46,276 nt of DNA. Origin: a virus. The notes beneath the pieces were generated by a model, which did no database searches, had not been told where the DNA came from, and saw only the letters and a list, made by a program, of their open reading frames with translations. The stretch is taken from positions 1-46,276 of IMG/VR virus record IMGVR_UViG_3300009159_005417; one strand, given 5' to 3'. The position numbers were made by a program, and so were the translations under genes. Numbering within the stretch: position 1 is the first letter of the stretch; each line of letters opens with the position of its first letter. Below are positions 15,420-23,735 of the stretch, in pieces.

Positions 15420-16653
15420 CCCCTTGAATGGCCGTGAAAGAATCAGAGTATTGGTTCTTCCAAGTGACCGTTCGGGGGTTGGCTGAGGTAAATTTAGATC
15501 AGTTGACCCCCACATTATGTTACAAAATATGTACCCTGATGATTTTCACGTAGATATTGATTACGAACCAAAAATTAACGATATAAATTATTGGAAAAAA
15601 TATCAGATTGTACACGTACATAGAAATATTGGACAAACTTATGAGGAAACTCCTAAGATTATTGAATGGTTAAAGTTAAATGGTATCGTTGTGATTGTTG
15701 ATATTGATGATTATTGGTTACCGACAAAAGAGCATCCTATTCATCAATTAATTATACAAAATCAAATTCATAAAAAAATTGTTGATAATTTAAAAGTTGC
15801 ATCATATGTAACAACAACAACCAAAATATTTGCTGACGAGATTAGAAAATTTAATAAAAACGTAGAAGTTTTTGCAAACGCAATTAATCCTAAAGATCCT
15901 CAGTTTAATGAGCCAACACTACCCTCAAATAAAATTAGAGTGGGTTGGTTAGGAGGTTCATCACATCTACACGATTTAAGATTAATGAATGGTTTTATAT
16001 CAAAACTAAGTCCACTACAGGATAAACTACAATATTTTATTTGTGGTTTTGATATAAGGGGGTCTGTTACTGAAATTAATAAAGAAACTGGAGAACAAAA
16101 ACAAAGACCAATCAAACCTGAGGAAACTGTTTGGGCGAGATATGAAGAAATCTTTACTGACAACTATAAAATTGTTACTCCAAAATACAAAGAATTTTTA
16201 AGTAAGTTTGAGGAAAAAGAATTTTTTGGTTGGGAGAATGAAAACTATGTTAGAGTTTGGACAAAACCTGTAACAACATATGCAAAAAATTATTCTAAAT
16301 TTGATATTTCATTGGCTCCAATTCAGAATCACATTTTTAATAGAATGAAATCTCAATTAAAAGTTATTGAAGCTGGATTTTATAAAAAAGCGTTAATTGC
16401 TTCAAATGTTGGTTCTTACACAATTGATTTAAAACATGCCTTACACCAAGGTCAATTTACTGATGGAAATGCGTTGTTAGTAAACGACTCCAATAATCAC
16501 AGTGATTGGGCTAAAAATATTAAAAAATTAGTTGAGAATCCAAATATGATTGTTGATTTAGGTGAAAGACTTTATGAAACAGTTAAAGACAGATATGATC
16601 TTAATAATGTAACAAAAGAAAGAGCAGAATTTTACAAATCCTTAATTAAATAA
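15406..16653 (+). CDS. GT-B glycosyltransferase with an in-frame TGA at codon 27
   Basis: Read from the ATG at 15406, the frame is 415 codons with one internal TGA at 15484-15486. The first residues, RIRVLVLPSDRSGVG, look like the first beta strand and glycine loop of a GT-B glycosyltransferase, and the frame continues with KFRSVDPHI after the stop. So the upstream part is real coding sequence, not leader. Later motifs include IVVIVDIDDYWLP, IRVGWLGGSSHLHDL and KVIEAGFYKKALIASNVG, as in GT1/GT4-type enzymes. Starting at the internal ATG 15517 would give 378 residues lacking the N-terminal strand. The homing endonuclease gene overlaps its start, and it is first in the sugar operon. Readthrough, ribosome bypassing, sequence error or inactivation are all possible. 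Confidence 0.7.
15474..15511 (+). promoter_or_regulatory. Hairpin enclosing the in-frame TGA of the glycosyltransferase
   Basis: GGGGGTTGGCTGA (15474-15486) can pair with TCAGTTGACCCCC (15499-15511) over 13 bp with three G-U wobbles, leaving a 12-base loop. The TGA forms the loop-proximal end of the 5' arm. The segment is G-rich for this genome. AACCCC at 15418-15423 could compete for the same G run. A canonical bacterial SECIS is not apparent. A role in recoding is inference. Confidence 0.5.
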
Positions 16654-16656
16654 AAA

Positions 16657-17376
16657 ATGATAAATATACCGATTACAAAAATTTTATTCCTTGACATCGA
16701 AACGGTGGGGATAACAAAAGATTATGATTCTTGTGTGGAATTATATCCAAGATTGTCTGAACAATTTGACAAATATTTCGATTGGTTCTTAAAAAGATTC
16801 CCTGAGGATGCACTTGAGGGTAAGAATGAAAGTGAACGTAAAAATTTAATTTTTGCAACAAGAACTGCGTTGGTACCTGAGTTCGCTAAGATTGTTTGTG
16901 TGAGTGTTGCATTTGTTATGGACAACAATGAAATTAAAAAACAAACATTCTCAGGTGATGATGAAGGAAAAGTGTTAAAAGATTTACAAACTTTATTAAA
17001 TCGTTGTGGTAAATTGGATTTTCACTTATGTGGACACAACTTAAAGAATTTTGATATCCCAATGATTGCTAAAAGAATGATCATTAATGGATTAAAACCA
17101 TCTTCAATTTTACCTTCATATGATACAAAACCTTGGGAAGTTAAGGCAATTGACACAAAAGACGTATGGCAATACGGAGCGTATACCGCAATTGGATCAT
17201 TAGATTTAATGTGTTCTTGTTTGGATATACCAACACCAAAAGGTGGAGCTGTGACCGGAGATAAGGTACATGATTGTTATTGGAACAAAGGTATGTTAAA
17301 AGAAATTGGAGAATATTGTGAACGAGATGTTGACGTATTGATTGACGCAATCATTAAATTAAAACAATTAAAATAA
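16657..17376 (+). CDS. 3'-5' exonuclease of the PolB-exonuclease-like family
   Basis: This 239-residue protein has the RNase H-fold DEDD exonuclease motifs: ExoI at D13-I-E15 (LFLDIETVG), ExoII in CGHNLKNFDIPMI (about 128-140) and ExoIII in EYCERDVDVL near the C terminus, the Y-x-x-x-D form. It matches stand-alone exonuclease domains related to DNA polymerase B, so it probably degrades or proofreads single-stranded DNA ends. It follows the glycosyltransferase by 3 bases and shares one base with the dUTPase start (TAATG). The pair looks like a DNA metabolism insert within the sugar operon. Confidence 0.8.
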   Translation: MINIPITKILFLDIETVGITKDYDSCVELYPRLSEQFDKYFDWFLKRFPEDALEGKNESERKNLIFATRTALVPEFAKIVCVSVAFVMDNNEIKKQTFSGDDEGKVLKDLQTLLNRCGKLDFHLCGHNLKNFDIPMIAKRMIINGLKPSSILPSYDTKPWEVKAIDTKDVWQYGAYTAIGSLDLMCSCLDIPTPKGGAVTGDKVHDCYWNKGMLKEIGEYCERDVDVLIDAIIKLKQLK

Positions 17377-17975
17377 TGGATAAAAATAAGGTTAGTGAGT
17401 TTGAGGATATGATGAAACGAGTTAGTTCTCTTGAATCATCATTTGATGATGAGGAATTTGATTATAATCTTATTATTGAAGAGTTTGGATTGGACATTGA
17501 AGAATTAGAAAGAACAATGGAATCTATGCAACCAACAATTAAAGTTGGATATCGTAAATCTTCGGATCATGCAATTGAACCATCTTATTCATATCCAACA
17601 GATTCAGGAATGGATTTATTTTCAACTGAAACAATTACCATTAAATCTTTTGGTCGAGAACTAATCCCAACGGGAATTCATTTTGATATTCCCGAAAATT
17701 ATGAAATACAAGTTAGGTCAAAAAGCGGATTAGCAATTAATCAAGGACTAATGGTTTTGAATTCTCCGGGTACAATAGATCAAGGGTATACGGGAGAAAT
17801 TAAAGTTATTATTTTTAACACAACAAATGGTGAAGTTATTATTGAAAAAGGACAAAAAATTGCTCAAGCGGTAATGACTCCAGTTGTTTGTGGTAAATGG
17901 ATTCAATTAGTTAAGGTTAATGATATATCAAATAAAGATAGAGAACATAATGGTTTTGGTAGTACTGGCATATGA
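17376..17975 (+). CDS. dut: dUTPase (deoxyuridine 5'-triphosphate nucleotidohydrolase)
   Basis: It hydrolyses dUTP to dUMP and pyrophosphate, keeping uracil out of phage DNA and supplying dTMP synthesis. All five trimeric-dUTPase motifs are visible: DSGMDL, RSKSGLA, the GTIDQGYTGEI strand with the catalytic region, GQKIAQ and the C-terminal GFGSTG arm. The protein is 199 residues against about 140-150 for the usual core. The extra 50 N-terminal residues are acidic (EEFDYNLIIEEFGLDIEELE) with no known domain. The stop TGA is followed at once by TAA, and the next gene starts 4 bases inside (ATGA overlap). Confidence 0.93.
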   Translation: MDKNKVSEFEDMMKRVSSLESSFDDEEFDYNLIIEEFGLDIEELERTMESMQPTIKVGYRKSSDHAIEPSYSYPTDSGMDLFSTETITIKSFGRELIPTGIHFDIPENYEIQVRSKSGLAINQGLMVLNSPGTIDQGYTGEIKVIIFNTTNGEVIIEKGQKIAQAVMTPVVCGKWIQLVKVNDISNKDREHNGFGSTGI

Positions 17976-19480
17976 TAACAATAATTTATTCAACACATAA
18001 AGACGAAATATATAATAACAAATTTAAACAACATTTGTTACAAACGGTTGGACTTAAAGATGTTCAAGTATTAGAATATGTTAATCATAATCAATATTCA
18101 CTTTCACATGTTTATAACAACGGAGTAATAGAATCAATTTATGATGTTGTTGTTTGTTGTCATAACGACATTAAACTTGAGAAAAATTGGGGTAAAAAAT
18201 TATTGGAGGATTTTTCTAATAACCCCGAATTCGGTATAATTGGAAAAGCCGGGTCTTGTTATTTCCCTGAGTCAGGTGTTTATTGGGAAAGAATGAATTT
18301 AACTATGGTTGGTCAAGTTTATCACCATCCCGAAGGACAGAAAAAATGGATTAATAGATATTCACCTAAATTACCTTTTTTAATACCGGTTGTAACCATA
18401 GATGGTTTATTCCTCTCGTTTGATAAAACAAAAATTAAACATGCGTTTGATGAAACAATTGGTAAGTTTCACTTCTACGATCATTTATTCTGTGTTCCAA
18501 ATTATTTAGATGGAGTTAAAATTGGAGTTACCTCATCATTTGAAATTACTCACGAATCTGTGGGAAGACCAAATCAAGAATTTTGGGAAAGTAAAGAAAA
18601 GTTTATTGAGAAGTGGGGGTCTAATTTACCTTTAGATTTAAAACCAGAGTACCCATATGTTCCAATTATAAAAACAAAGCCAATAAAGAATGTTGGTAAA
18701 GTTGCAGTTATTATCCCAACTAAAGGAAATTTAGAGTTATTGTTTAACTGTGTTGATTCATTATATGAACATTGTGATAAAAATATGTTTGATGTTTTTA
18801 TTGCCGATACAGGATCTACTGATGAAGAAAAAAACAAAATTAAGGAAAAATATTTAAATTATAATATTAATTTAATAGAGTATGATTATTATAATTTTGC
18901 AAAAATTAATAATGACGTTGTTAAAAACCATATTGGTAAAGATTATGAATTTTTATTATTTTGTAATAACGATATAAAGATTTTAAATAATGTTATACAT
19001 GAAATGGTTAGGATCTTAAAATTAAATACTAAAGTTGGAATTGTTGGGTCACGATTACATTATGAAGATAATACATTACAACACTCCGGAATCTTTATTT
19101 ACCTCAACCAAATCGATAAAACTATAAATGTAACCCATAATAATTCAAATTCATATTTCAATTACGTAGTTGAAAATAATGAAGTTGCTGGAAATACAGC
19201 GGCCTTAATGATGACACGTAAAGATTTGTTTATAAATATTGGAATGTTTAATGAGTTATATGACTATTGTTGGGAGGATGTTGAATTAAATCTAAAATGT
19301 ATTTTAAAAGGATATATTAATATTATATCAGGTAAATCAGTGGCATTTCATTATGAATCAAAAACAAGAAACATTGATAAAGAAAATACTGAAATAACTT
19401 CCCAATATTTCAATATATTAATACCATTTATTCAAAAAAATGTTGATAAATTAAAAAAATATTTTTTTATTAAACAATAA
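17972..19480 (+). CDS. Two-domain GT2-type glycosyltransferase
   Basis: This 502-residue protein carries two glycosyltransferase-like halves. Residues 1-230 start MITIIYSTHKDE and include a VVVCCHNDIKLEKNWG segment and TIDGLFLSFDK, as in family 2-like domains. Residues about 240-480 are a second GT2 domain: VAVIIPTKGNLELLFNCVDSL, ADTGSTDEEKN, a LLFCNNDIKIL metal-binding loop, AGNTAALMMTRKDLF and a CWEDVELNLKCI acceptor-site segment. This matches O-antigen or capsule chain-building transferases that use nucleotide sugars on the cytoplasmic side. Overlap with dut and the 2-base gap to the next gene indicate one operon. Confidence 0.85.
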   Translation: MITIIYSTHKDEIYNNKFKQHLLQTVGLKDVQVLEYVNHNQYSLSHVYNNGVIESIYDVVVCCHNDIKLEKNWGKKLLEDFSNNPEFGIIGKAGSCYFPESGVYWERMNLTMVGQVYHHPEGQKKWINRYSPKLPFLIPVVTIDGLFLSFDKTKIKHAFDETIGKFHFYDHLFCVPNYLDGVKIGVTSSFEITHESVGRPNQEFWESKEKFIEKWGSNLPLDLKPEYPYVPIIKTKPIKNVGKVAVIIPTKGNLELLFNCVDSLYEHCDKNMFDVFIADTGSTDEEKNKIKEKYLNYNINLIEYDYYNFAKINNDVVKNHIGKDYEFLLFCNNDIKILNNVIHEMVRILKLNTKVGIVGSRLHYEDNTLQHSGIFIYLNQIDKTINVTHNNSNSYFNYVVENNEVAGNTAALMMTRKDLFINIGMFNELYDYCWEDVELNLKCILKGYINIISGKSVAFHYESKTRNIDKENTEITSQYFNILIPFIQKNVDKLKKYFFIKQ

Positions 19481-19482
19481 AG

Positions 19483-20043
19483 ATGGAAAATATTATAACT
19501 TTTATTATACCCTCATTAAATAGATTTACTATCGTTGGTACAATTAAATCATTAATAAATCAAAGTAACCCAAATTGGAGATGTGTTATTATTTATGATG
19601 GTGTGGATGGGACACCATTTGATGATGAAAGAATAACAATAATTAAAATTGATAAAAAAGGGTTAGTTGGTCCAAGTAACGGACAATCAGGTTTAGTTAG
19701 GAACGAAGGAATAAAATTGTGTGAAACAGAATGGATTGGATTTTTAGATGATGATGATACAATCCATCCTGATTATGTAAAAACATTATATGAGAAATAT
19801 TCTAACTATGATTTTGTTGTGTGGAGAATGAAATATCAAAACGGATTAATTTTTCCTGAACCACATAGAACCAATTTAGTATTTGCTAGAGTTGGGATAT
19901 CTTTTTGTTACAAAAATAAATTTGATAACTTATTATTTGATAATAATAGAGATGGTGAAGATTTTGATTTTTTATCCAAATTAAAAAATTTAACAAGTAA
20001 TTGGGTTATTACCCCTGAAGTATATTATAATGTAAGACACTAG
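19483..20043 (+). CDS. GT2-family glycosyltransferase, short
   Basis: At 186 residues this is a minimal GT-A domain. It has ITFIIPSLNRFTIVGTIKSL at the N terminus, a GLVRNEGIKLCETEWIGFLD segment and the metal-binding DDDD at 89-92. A short ending (DGEDFDFLSKL) probably contributes the base and acceptor site. It transfers a sugar from a nucleotide donor; donor and acceptor are unknown. It is shorter than most GT2 enzymes, as often seen in phages. It ends in TAG, one of only a few TAG stops here, and sits 1 base before the next gene. Confidence 0.85.
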   Translation: MENIITFIIPSLNRFTIVGTIKSLINQSNPNWRCVIIYDGVDGTPFDDERITIIKIDKKGLVGPSNGQSGLVRNEGIKLCETEWIGFLDDDDTIHPDYVKTLYEKYSNYDFVVWRMKYQNGLIFPEPHRTNLVFARVGISFCYKNKFDNLLFDNNRDGEDFDFLSKLKNLTSNWVITPEVYYNVRH

Positions 20044-20044
20044 T

Positions 20045-20674
20045 ATGAAAATAACGGAATTTTTTGATAAAACATATTGTATTAATTTAGAGCGAAGGTC
20101 AGATAGATGGGAAGAATGTCTTAATGAATTTAAAAAATACGAGTTAACAGGAATTGACAGGTTTATTGCGGTAGACGGAAAAAAGTTAAACCAAACCTCA
20201 TCGGGATTTATGACACCATCAAGGTTGGCATTAGTTAAAACTAATGTTAATATATTGGAGGACGCGATTAAAAATAATTATAATTCAATATTAATTTTAG
20301 AAGATGATGTTGAATTTACAGATCAAGTTAAAAATATGGAATCATTCTTTAAGTCATTACCTGAAGATTGGGATATGTTATATTTTGGAGGAAACCATAA
20401 TACTCATATGGGAAAAAAACCACCTAACTTAGTTAACGACAAAGTTTGTAAATTACATTACACATTTAGTACTCACTGTGTTGCAATAAATAAAAAATCA
20501 TTTGTTGAAGTTTTAAATAGAATAAAAAAATATGATAACGCTTTAGATGTTATTTACGTTGAGTTACAAAAATTATTAAATGTTTATTCTTTTTATCCAT
20601 TAATTGCAACCCAAAGAGTTAGTTTTAGTGATATAGAAAATAAGATGACAGATTATAAATGGTTGATAAAGTGA
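20045..20674 (+). CDS. GT25 family (LPS-type) glycosyltransferase
   Basis: This 209-residue protein shows the GT25 signature: YCINLERRSDRW at 11-22, FIAVDGKKL, then SILILEDDVEF with EDD at 86-88, WDMLYFGGNHN and a THCVAINKKSF segment. GT25 enzymes add galactose or glucose to lipooligosaccharide in many bacteria. The stop codon is TGA, and the next gene's ATG is 3 bases downstream in the same frame, so readthrough would yield a GT25-GT11 fusion. Probably two separate cistrons. Confidence 0.88.
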   Translation: MKITEFFDKTYCINLERRSDRWEECLNEFKKYELTGIDRFIAVDGKKLNQTSSGFMTPSRLALVKTNVNILEDAIKNNYNSILILEDDVEFTDQVKNMESFFKSLPEDWDMLYFGGNHNTHMGKKPPNLVNDKVCKLHYTFSTHCVAINKKSFVEVLNRIKKYDNALDVIYVELQKLLNVYSFYPLIATQRVSFSDIENKMTDYKWLIK

Positions 20675-20677
20675 TTT

Positions 20678-21466
20678 ATGAATTTTATAACAACAAATCA
20701 TAGGGGTGGTATTGGTAATGTAATGTTTAAACTTGCGGCATCAATTAGTATGTCAATTGATAATGAGGTTAATTATGTTTTTTCTAAAGAATTTATAAGA
20801 CCTATCGATCCTGATTATAAAAATTACGGAGATAACCTACTAAGAAATATTAATTTTATTGATAGGTTACCACAAAATTATTTTGTTCATACTGAAACCC
20901 AATTTAATTACCAAGAAATAAAATACAATCAAGGAATTAATTTATTATTAGATGGATACTTTCAGAGTGAAAAATATTTTATAAATAATAAACAAAGTAT
21001 TATAGATATTTTTAAACCAACGGAAGAAATTAAAAATGAGATATTAAAAAGTTTATCTGAAGTTAATAATTATGTTTCTATACATATTAGAAGAGGTGAT
21101 TATTTAAAATACCCGAATCATCACCCACAACAATCTGAAGAATATTATAAAGAGGCAGCAAAAATTATTGGTATAAATAATACTTTTTTAATTTTTAGCG
21201 ATGATTTAGAGGGGATTAAAAATATGTTTGATTATTTACCCAATAAAATATTCTATACTTCGGGTAAAGATTGGTTAGATTTATATACGATGAGTTTATG
21301 TAAAGATAATATAATTTGTAATAGCACATTTAGTTGGTGGGCAGCATATTTAAATCCAAATAAAGACAAGAAAGTAATAACAACAAATAAATGGTTTGGA
21401 CCTGCAAATGCTCATCTTAACACATCAACTTTATTCCCATCGGAATGGATAATCCTTAATAAATAA
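20678..21466 (+). CDS. GT11-type alpha-1,2-fucosyltransferase
   Basis: This 262-residue protein has the GT11 hallmarks. Near the N terminus is GGIGNVMFKLAASIS, at 136-142 the GDP-fucose-binding HIRRGDY, then FLIFSDDLEGIKNMF and a C-terminal NSTFSWWAAYL with KVITTNKWFGP. These enzymes move L-fucose from GDP-fucose to galactose or related acceptors. Gmd, encoded about 4.5 kb downstream in the same operon, makes the intermediate needed for GDP-fucose. The reductase step (fcl) is not in this window. Length is slightly below typical (about 290). Confidence 0.88.
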   Translation: MNFITTNHRGGIGNVMFKLAASISMSIDNEVNYVFSKEFIRPIDPDYKNYGDNLLRNINFIDRLPQNYFVHTETQFNYQEIKYNQGINLLLDGYFQSEKYFINNKQSIIDIFKPTEEIKNEILKSLSEVNNYVSIHIRRGDYLKYPNHHPQQSEEYYKEAAKIIGINNTFLIFSDDLEGIKNMFDYLPNKIFYTSGKDWLDLYTMSLCKDNIICNSTFSWWAAYLNPNKDKKVITTNKWFGPANAHLNTSTLFPSEWIILNK

Positions 21467-21469
21467 GAA

Positions 21470-21880
21470 ATGGAAAAAATATACTCAAAAGTAGAAACGG
21501 ACAAACTATTACACGTAATTAATAGATTGGATGATATTAATGGTAGAACAGAAGTTATACCTGAAAATAATTTTATTCAATGTGCAACATTAAAGATGGA
21601 AAAAGATAAAACATTTCCACCACATAAACATATTACTAAAGATAGACACTATACGGAACAAATTGCTCAAGAATCTTGGGTTGTTATTAAAGGTAGTGTT
21701 AGATGTATATTGTTTGATATTGATGATCAAATTATTGCGACCCCAATTTTATATTCAGGAGATGCAAGTTTTACCCTTTATGGTGGTCACACATATGAAA
21801 TACTTGAAGAAGATACGATTGTTTATGAATATAAAACAGGACCATATGAGGGTCAATCTTTAGATAAAACATTCTTATAA
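21470..21880 (+). CDS. Cupin-fold protein (WbuC or sugar-epimerase-like)
   Basis: At 136 residues this is a small single-domain cupin. Motif 1 is seen as FPPHKHITKDRHYT with two to three His ligands. It is followed by QESWVVIKGSVRCILFDIDD, a YSGDASFTLYGGHTYEI segment carrying the second motif's His, and EYKTGPYEG. It resembles WbuC-type cupins found in polysaccharide clusters. The function could be sugar-nucleotide isomerisation, metal binding or regulation. The His pair and neighbours support a sugar role, but this is not certain. Confidence 0.7.
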   Translation: MEKIYSKVETDKLLHVINRLDDINGRTEVIPENNFIQCATLKMEKDKTFPPHKHITKDRHYTEQIAQESWVVIKGSVRCILFDIDDQIIATPILYSGDASFTLYGGHTYEILEEDTIVYEYKTGPYEGQSLDKTFL

Positions 21881-21881
21881 A

Positions 21882-22421
21882 ATGATAAATATTATAGGTA
21901 ATGATGTTATGGTGGATTCCGATGTTTTAATTAAACAAGAAACTGTTATTAAAGGATCACATATTGCAATTGATAAAGGATTTTATTGCACTACAAAAAT
22001 TGATATAGGGGATTATGTTCACATAAGCCCATATGTTACTGTTATAGGTGGTAAAGATTCTGAGTTTATAGTAAAAGGATTTAATAATATTATGGCGGGT
22101 GCTAGAATTATTTGCGGATCTGACAGATTTGATGATAGTGGTTTATTTGGTGCCATGATACCAAATGAATTAAAAGGCAATCAAATTATTAAACCTGTGA
22201 TAATGGAAGAATTTTCTAACATAGGTACTAATGCAATTGTTTTACCTGGATCTTTTTTACGAAGAGGTGTATTGTTAACTGCGGGTAGTCTTTTAATTGG
22301 TGATACGGAAGAGTGGGGGGTTTATAAGGGTAATCCCGCTGTGTTAGTTAAAAAAATTGACCCCACAAAAATAATTGAGAATGCTAAAAAATTAGGTTAT
22401 GATTTATATAATAGGAGATAG
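21882..22421 (+). CDS. Hexapeptide-repeat acyltransferase (O-acetyltransferase)
   Basis: This 179-residue protein shows left-handed beta-helix hexapeptide turns across most of its length (IDIGDYVHISPYVTVIGG; the VIMEEFSNIGTNAIVLPG run; GVLLTAGSLLIGDTEE). It ends with the typical YKGNPAVLVKKI motif of the maltose/chloramphenicol O-acetyltransferase superfamily. It probably acetylates a sugar hydroxyl or amino group using acetyl-CoA. The loop after the first coils (ICGSDRFDDSG) is where such enzymes hold catalytic His or Asp residues; a clear catalytic His was not pinpointed. It overlaps the SGNH gene downstream by 23 bases. Confidence 0.85.
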   Translation: MINIIGNDVMVDSDVLIKQETVIKGSHIAIDKGFYCTTKIDIGDYVHISPYVTVIGGKDSEFIVKGFNNIMAGARIICGSDRFDDSGLFGAMIPNELKGNQIIKPVIMEEFSNIGTNAIVLPGSFLRRGVLLTAGSLLIGDTEEWGVYKGNPAVLVKKIDPTKIIENAKKLGYDLYNRR

Positions 22422-23073
22422 TCACGTTTCAGTTTTTTCTGGAACAGATAAAACATATGATGGTAAACGACATATTCAACCAGAGTTTGGAACGTGTTAC
22501 ACTTTATCTTTAGGTCAATTAAAAGAACACATTAATCGTTTCGAACAAAAGATACCTTACTTTTGCCCCATAAAAATAGGGTCAAATACGGCATATAATT
22601 CTTTTAATAAATTACAAAGAATTGAACAAGCAATAGAAGAATATAATGTAACTAAAAACGATTATGTTTTTTTATGTTTTGGTGAGATAGATATTAGAAA
22701 TCATATTGGGTTTAACGTAATTAAAAACAATATTAGTATTGTTGAGGGGATAAAGATTTGTGTTGATAGGTATATGGAAACGGTTTTATATTTAAAAAAT
22801 AAAAACATAAATGTAGGTGTATATGGGTCACCCCCATCCTCAGTGGGTAATTTATCACCTATTGACTTTGGGGATGTAATAAAAAGAAATGAAATGACAA
22901 TAGAGTTTAATAAATATCTTAAAACAAAGTGTTTAGAAAATAATATACCATTTAAAGATATATCAAAAAAGTTAATGTTACCTGATGGGGGTACAGATCC
23001 AAAGTATATAATGGATGACATACATCTTTCTCAAGAATCAATGCCATTTATACTACAGAATTTTCTGACATAA
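22399..23073 (+). CDS. SGNH-hydrolase-like protein 1
   Basis: This 224-residue protein has SGNH-type blocks: IIGDSHVSVF with the nucleophile Ser8 near the N terminus, FLCFGEIDIRNHI in the middle (replacing the usual GxND), and a C-terminal MDDIHLS with the DxxH pair. The start at 22399 puts strand 1 right at the N terminus, which favours it even though it overlaps the acyltransferase by 23 bases. Such proteins are esterases or acetyl-transfer partners; next to an acyltransferase it may trim or shuffle acetyl groups on a glycan. This is inferred. The block III Asn is not conserved. Confidence 0.7.
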   Translation: MIYIIGDSHVSVFSGTDKTYDGKRHIQPEFGTCYTLSLGQLKEHINRFEQKIPYFCPIKIGSNTAYNSFNKLQRIEQAIEEYNVTKNDYVFLCFGEIDIRNHIGFNVIKNNISIVEGIKICVDRYMETVLYLKNKNINVGVYGSPPSSVGNLSPIDFGDVIKRNEMTIEFNKYLKTKCLENNIPFKDISKKLMLPDGGTDPKYIMDDIHLSQESMPFILQNFLT

Positions 23074-23093
23074 TAAATAATAATTTAATATAA

Positions 23094-23735
23094 ATGTTAC
23101 AATTTCACACATATGGGGATAGCCACGCATCAGAACATGGTGGTTGGAAAAGTATAAATATTGATGGGTTAACTATAGTGGTTAATTGGTTAGGACCTAA
23201 ATTAATGTATAGTTTTGGTAGGGATAAAAACATAATAGTTAATAATAATCGAATTAATGTTGGTGACTATATTTGTTTTTGTTTTGGTGAAATAGATTGT
23301 AGGGTCCATATAAACAAATATGAACCTAATTGGATGGGGACTATTGATAATTTAGTAACTGAATATTTTATTGCAATATCTAAAAATGTATCGGGGTTAA
23401 ATGTAAAAACTTGTGTATATAACGTGGTACCACAATTAGAAAGATCTTTACCTGAAAATAGATGGATAACTAAGTGGGATGAAGAAAATTGTCACCTACC
23501 CGATATATTACCCGCTCAAGGTACAGATGAAGACAGAGTTAGGTATAGTCTTTATATGAATGAAAAAATTAAAGAAAATTGTATAAAATACGGATATATA
23601 TTTTTCAATATATATGATAAATACATAAATGAAAAAGGATTTTTAAATCCTGAATATTCAGACACTAATTGTCATATAAAAGATCCAATTTTCATAAAAG
23701 AAAACTTAATAAAATTAATTAACAATGAATTATAA
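23094..23735 (+). CDS. SGNH-hydrolase-like protein 2 (paralogue)
   Basis: This 213-residue protein parallels the previous gene: TYGDSHASEHGGW near the start, YICFCFGEIDCRVHI in the middle and a C-terminal TNCHIKDP. The last element has its Asp four rather than three residues before the His (DTNCH), so the catalytic pair may be altered. The two adjacent copies point to a tandem duplication with divergence. It may act on acyl groups of the same glycan, or be an inactive binding version. It overlaps the next gene by 11 bases. Confidence 0.65.
   Translation: MLQFHTYGDSHASEHGGWKSINIDGLTIVVNWLGPKLMYSFGRDKNIIVNNNRINVGDYICFCFGEIDCRVHINKYEPNWMGTIDNLVTEYFIAISKNVSGLNVKTCVYNVVPQLERSLPENRWITKWDEENCHLPDILPAQGTDEDRVRYSLYMNEKIKENCIKYGYIFFNIYDKYINEKGFLNPEYSDTNCHIKDPIFIKENLIKLINNEL

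Noticed and set aside
15420-15516. Group I intron or split gene near the homing endonuclease
   Set aside because: Coding frame runs unbroken from 15406 to 16653 apart from the TGA, with no inserted noncoding stretch or intron core.
15481-15520. Selenocysteine insertion (bacterial SECIS) at the in-frame TGA
   Set aside because: The TGA lies at the loop end of the stem rather than at its base, and the loop lacks the usual GGU-type apical element at the standard distance. The site aligns with a glycine loop, not a Cys/Sec redox site.
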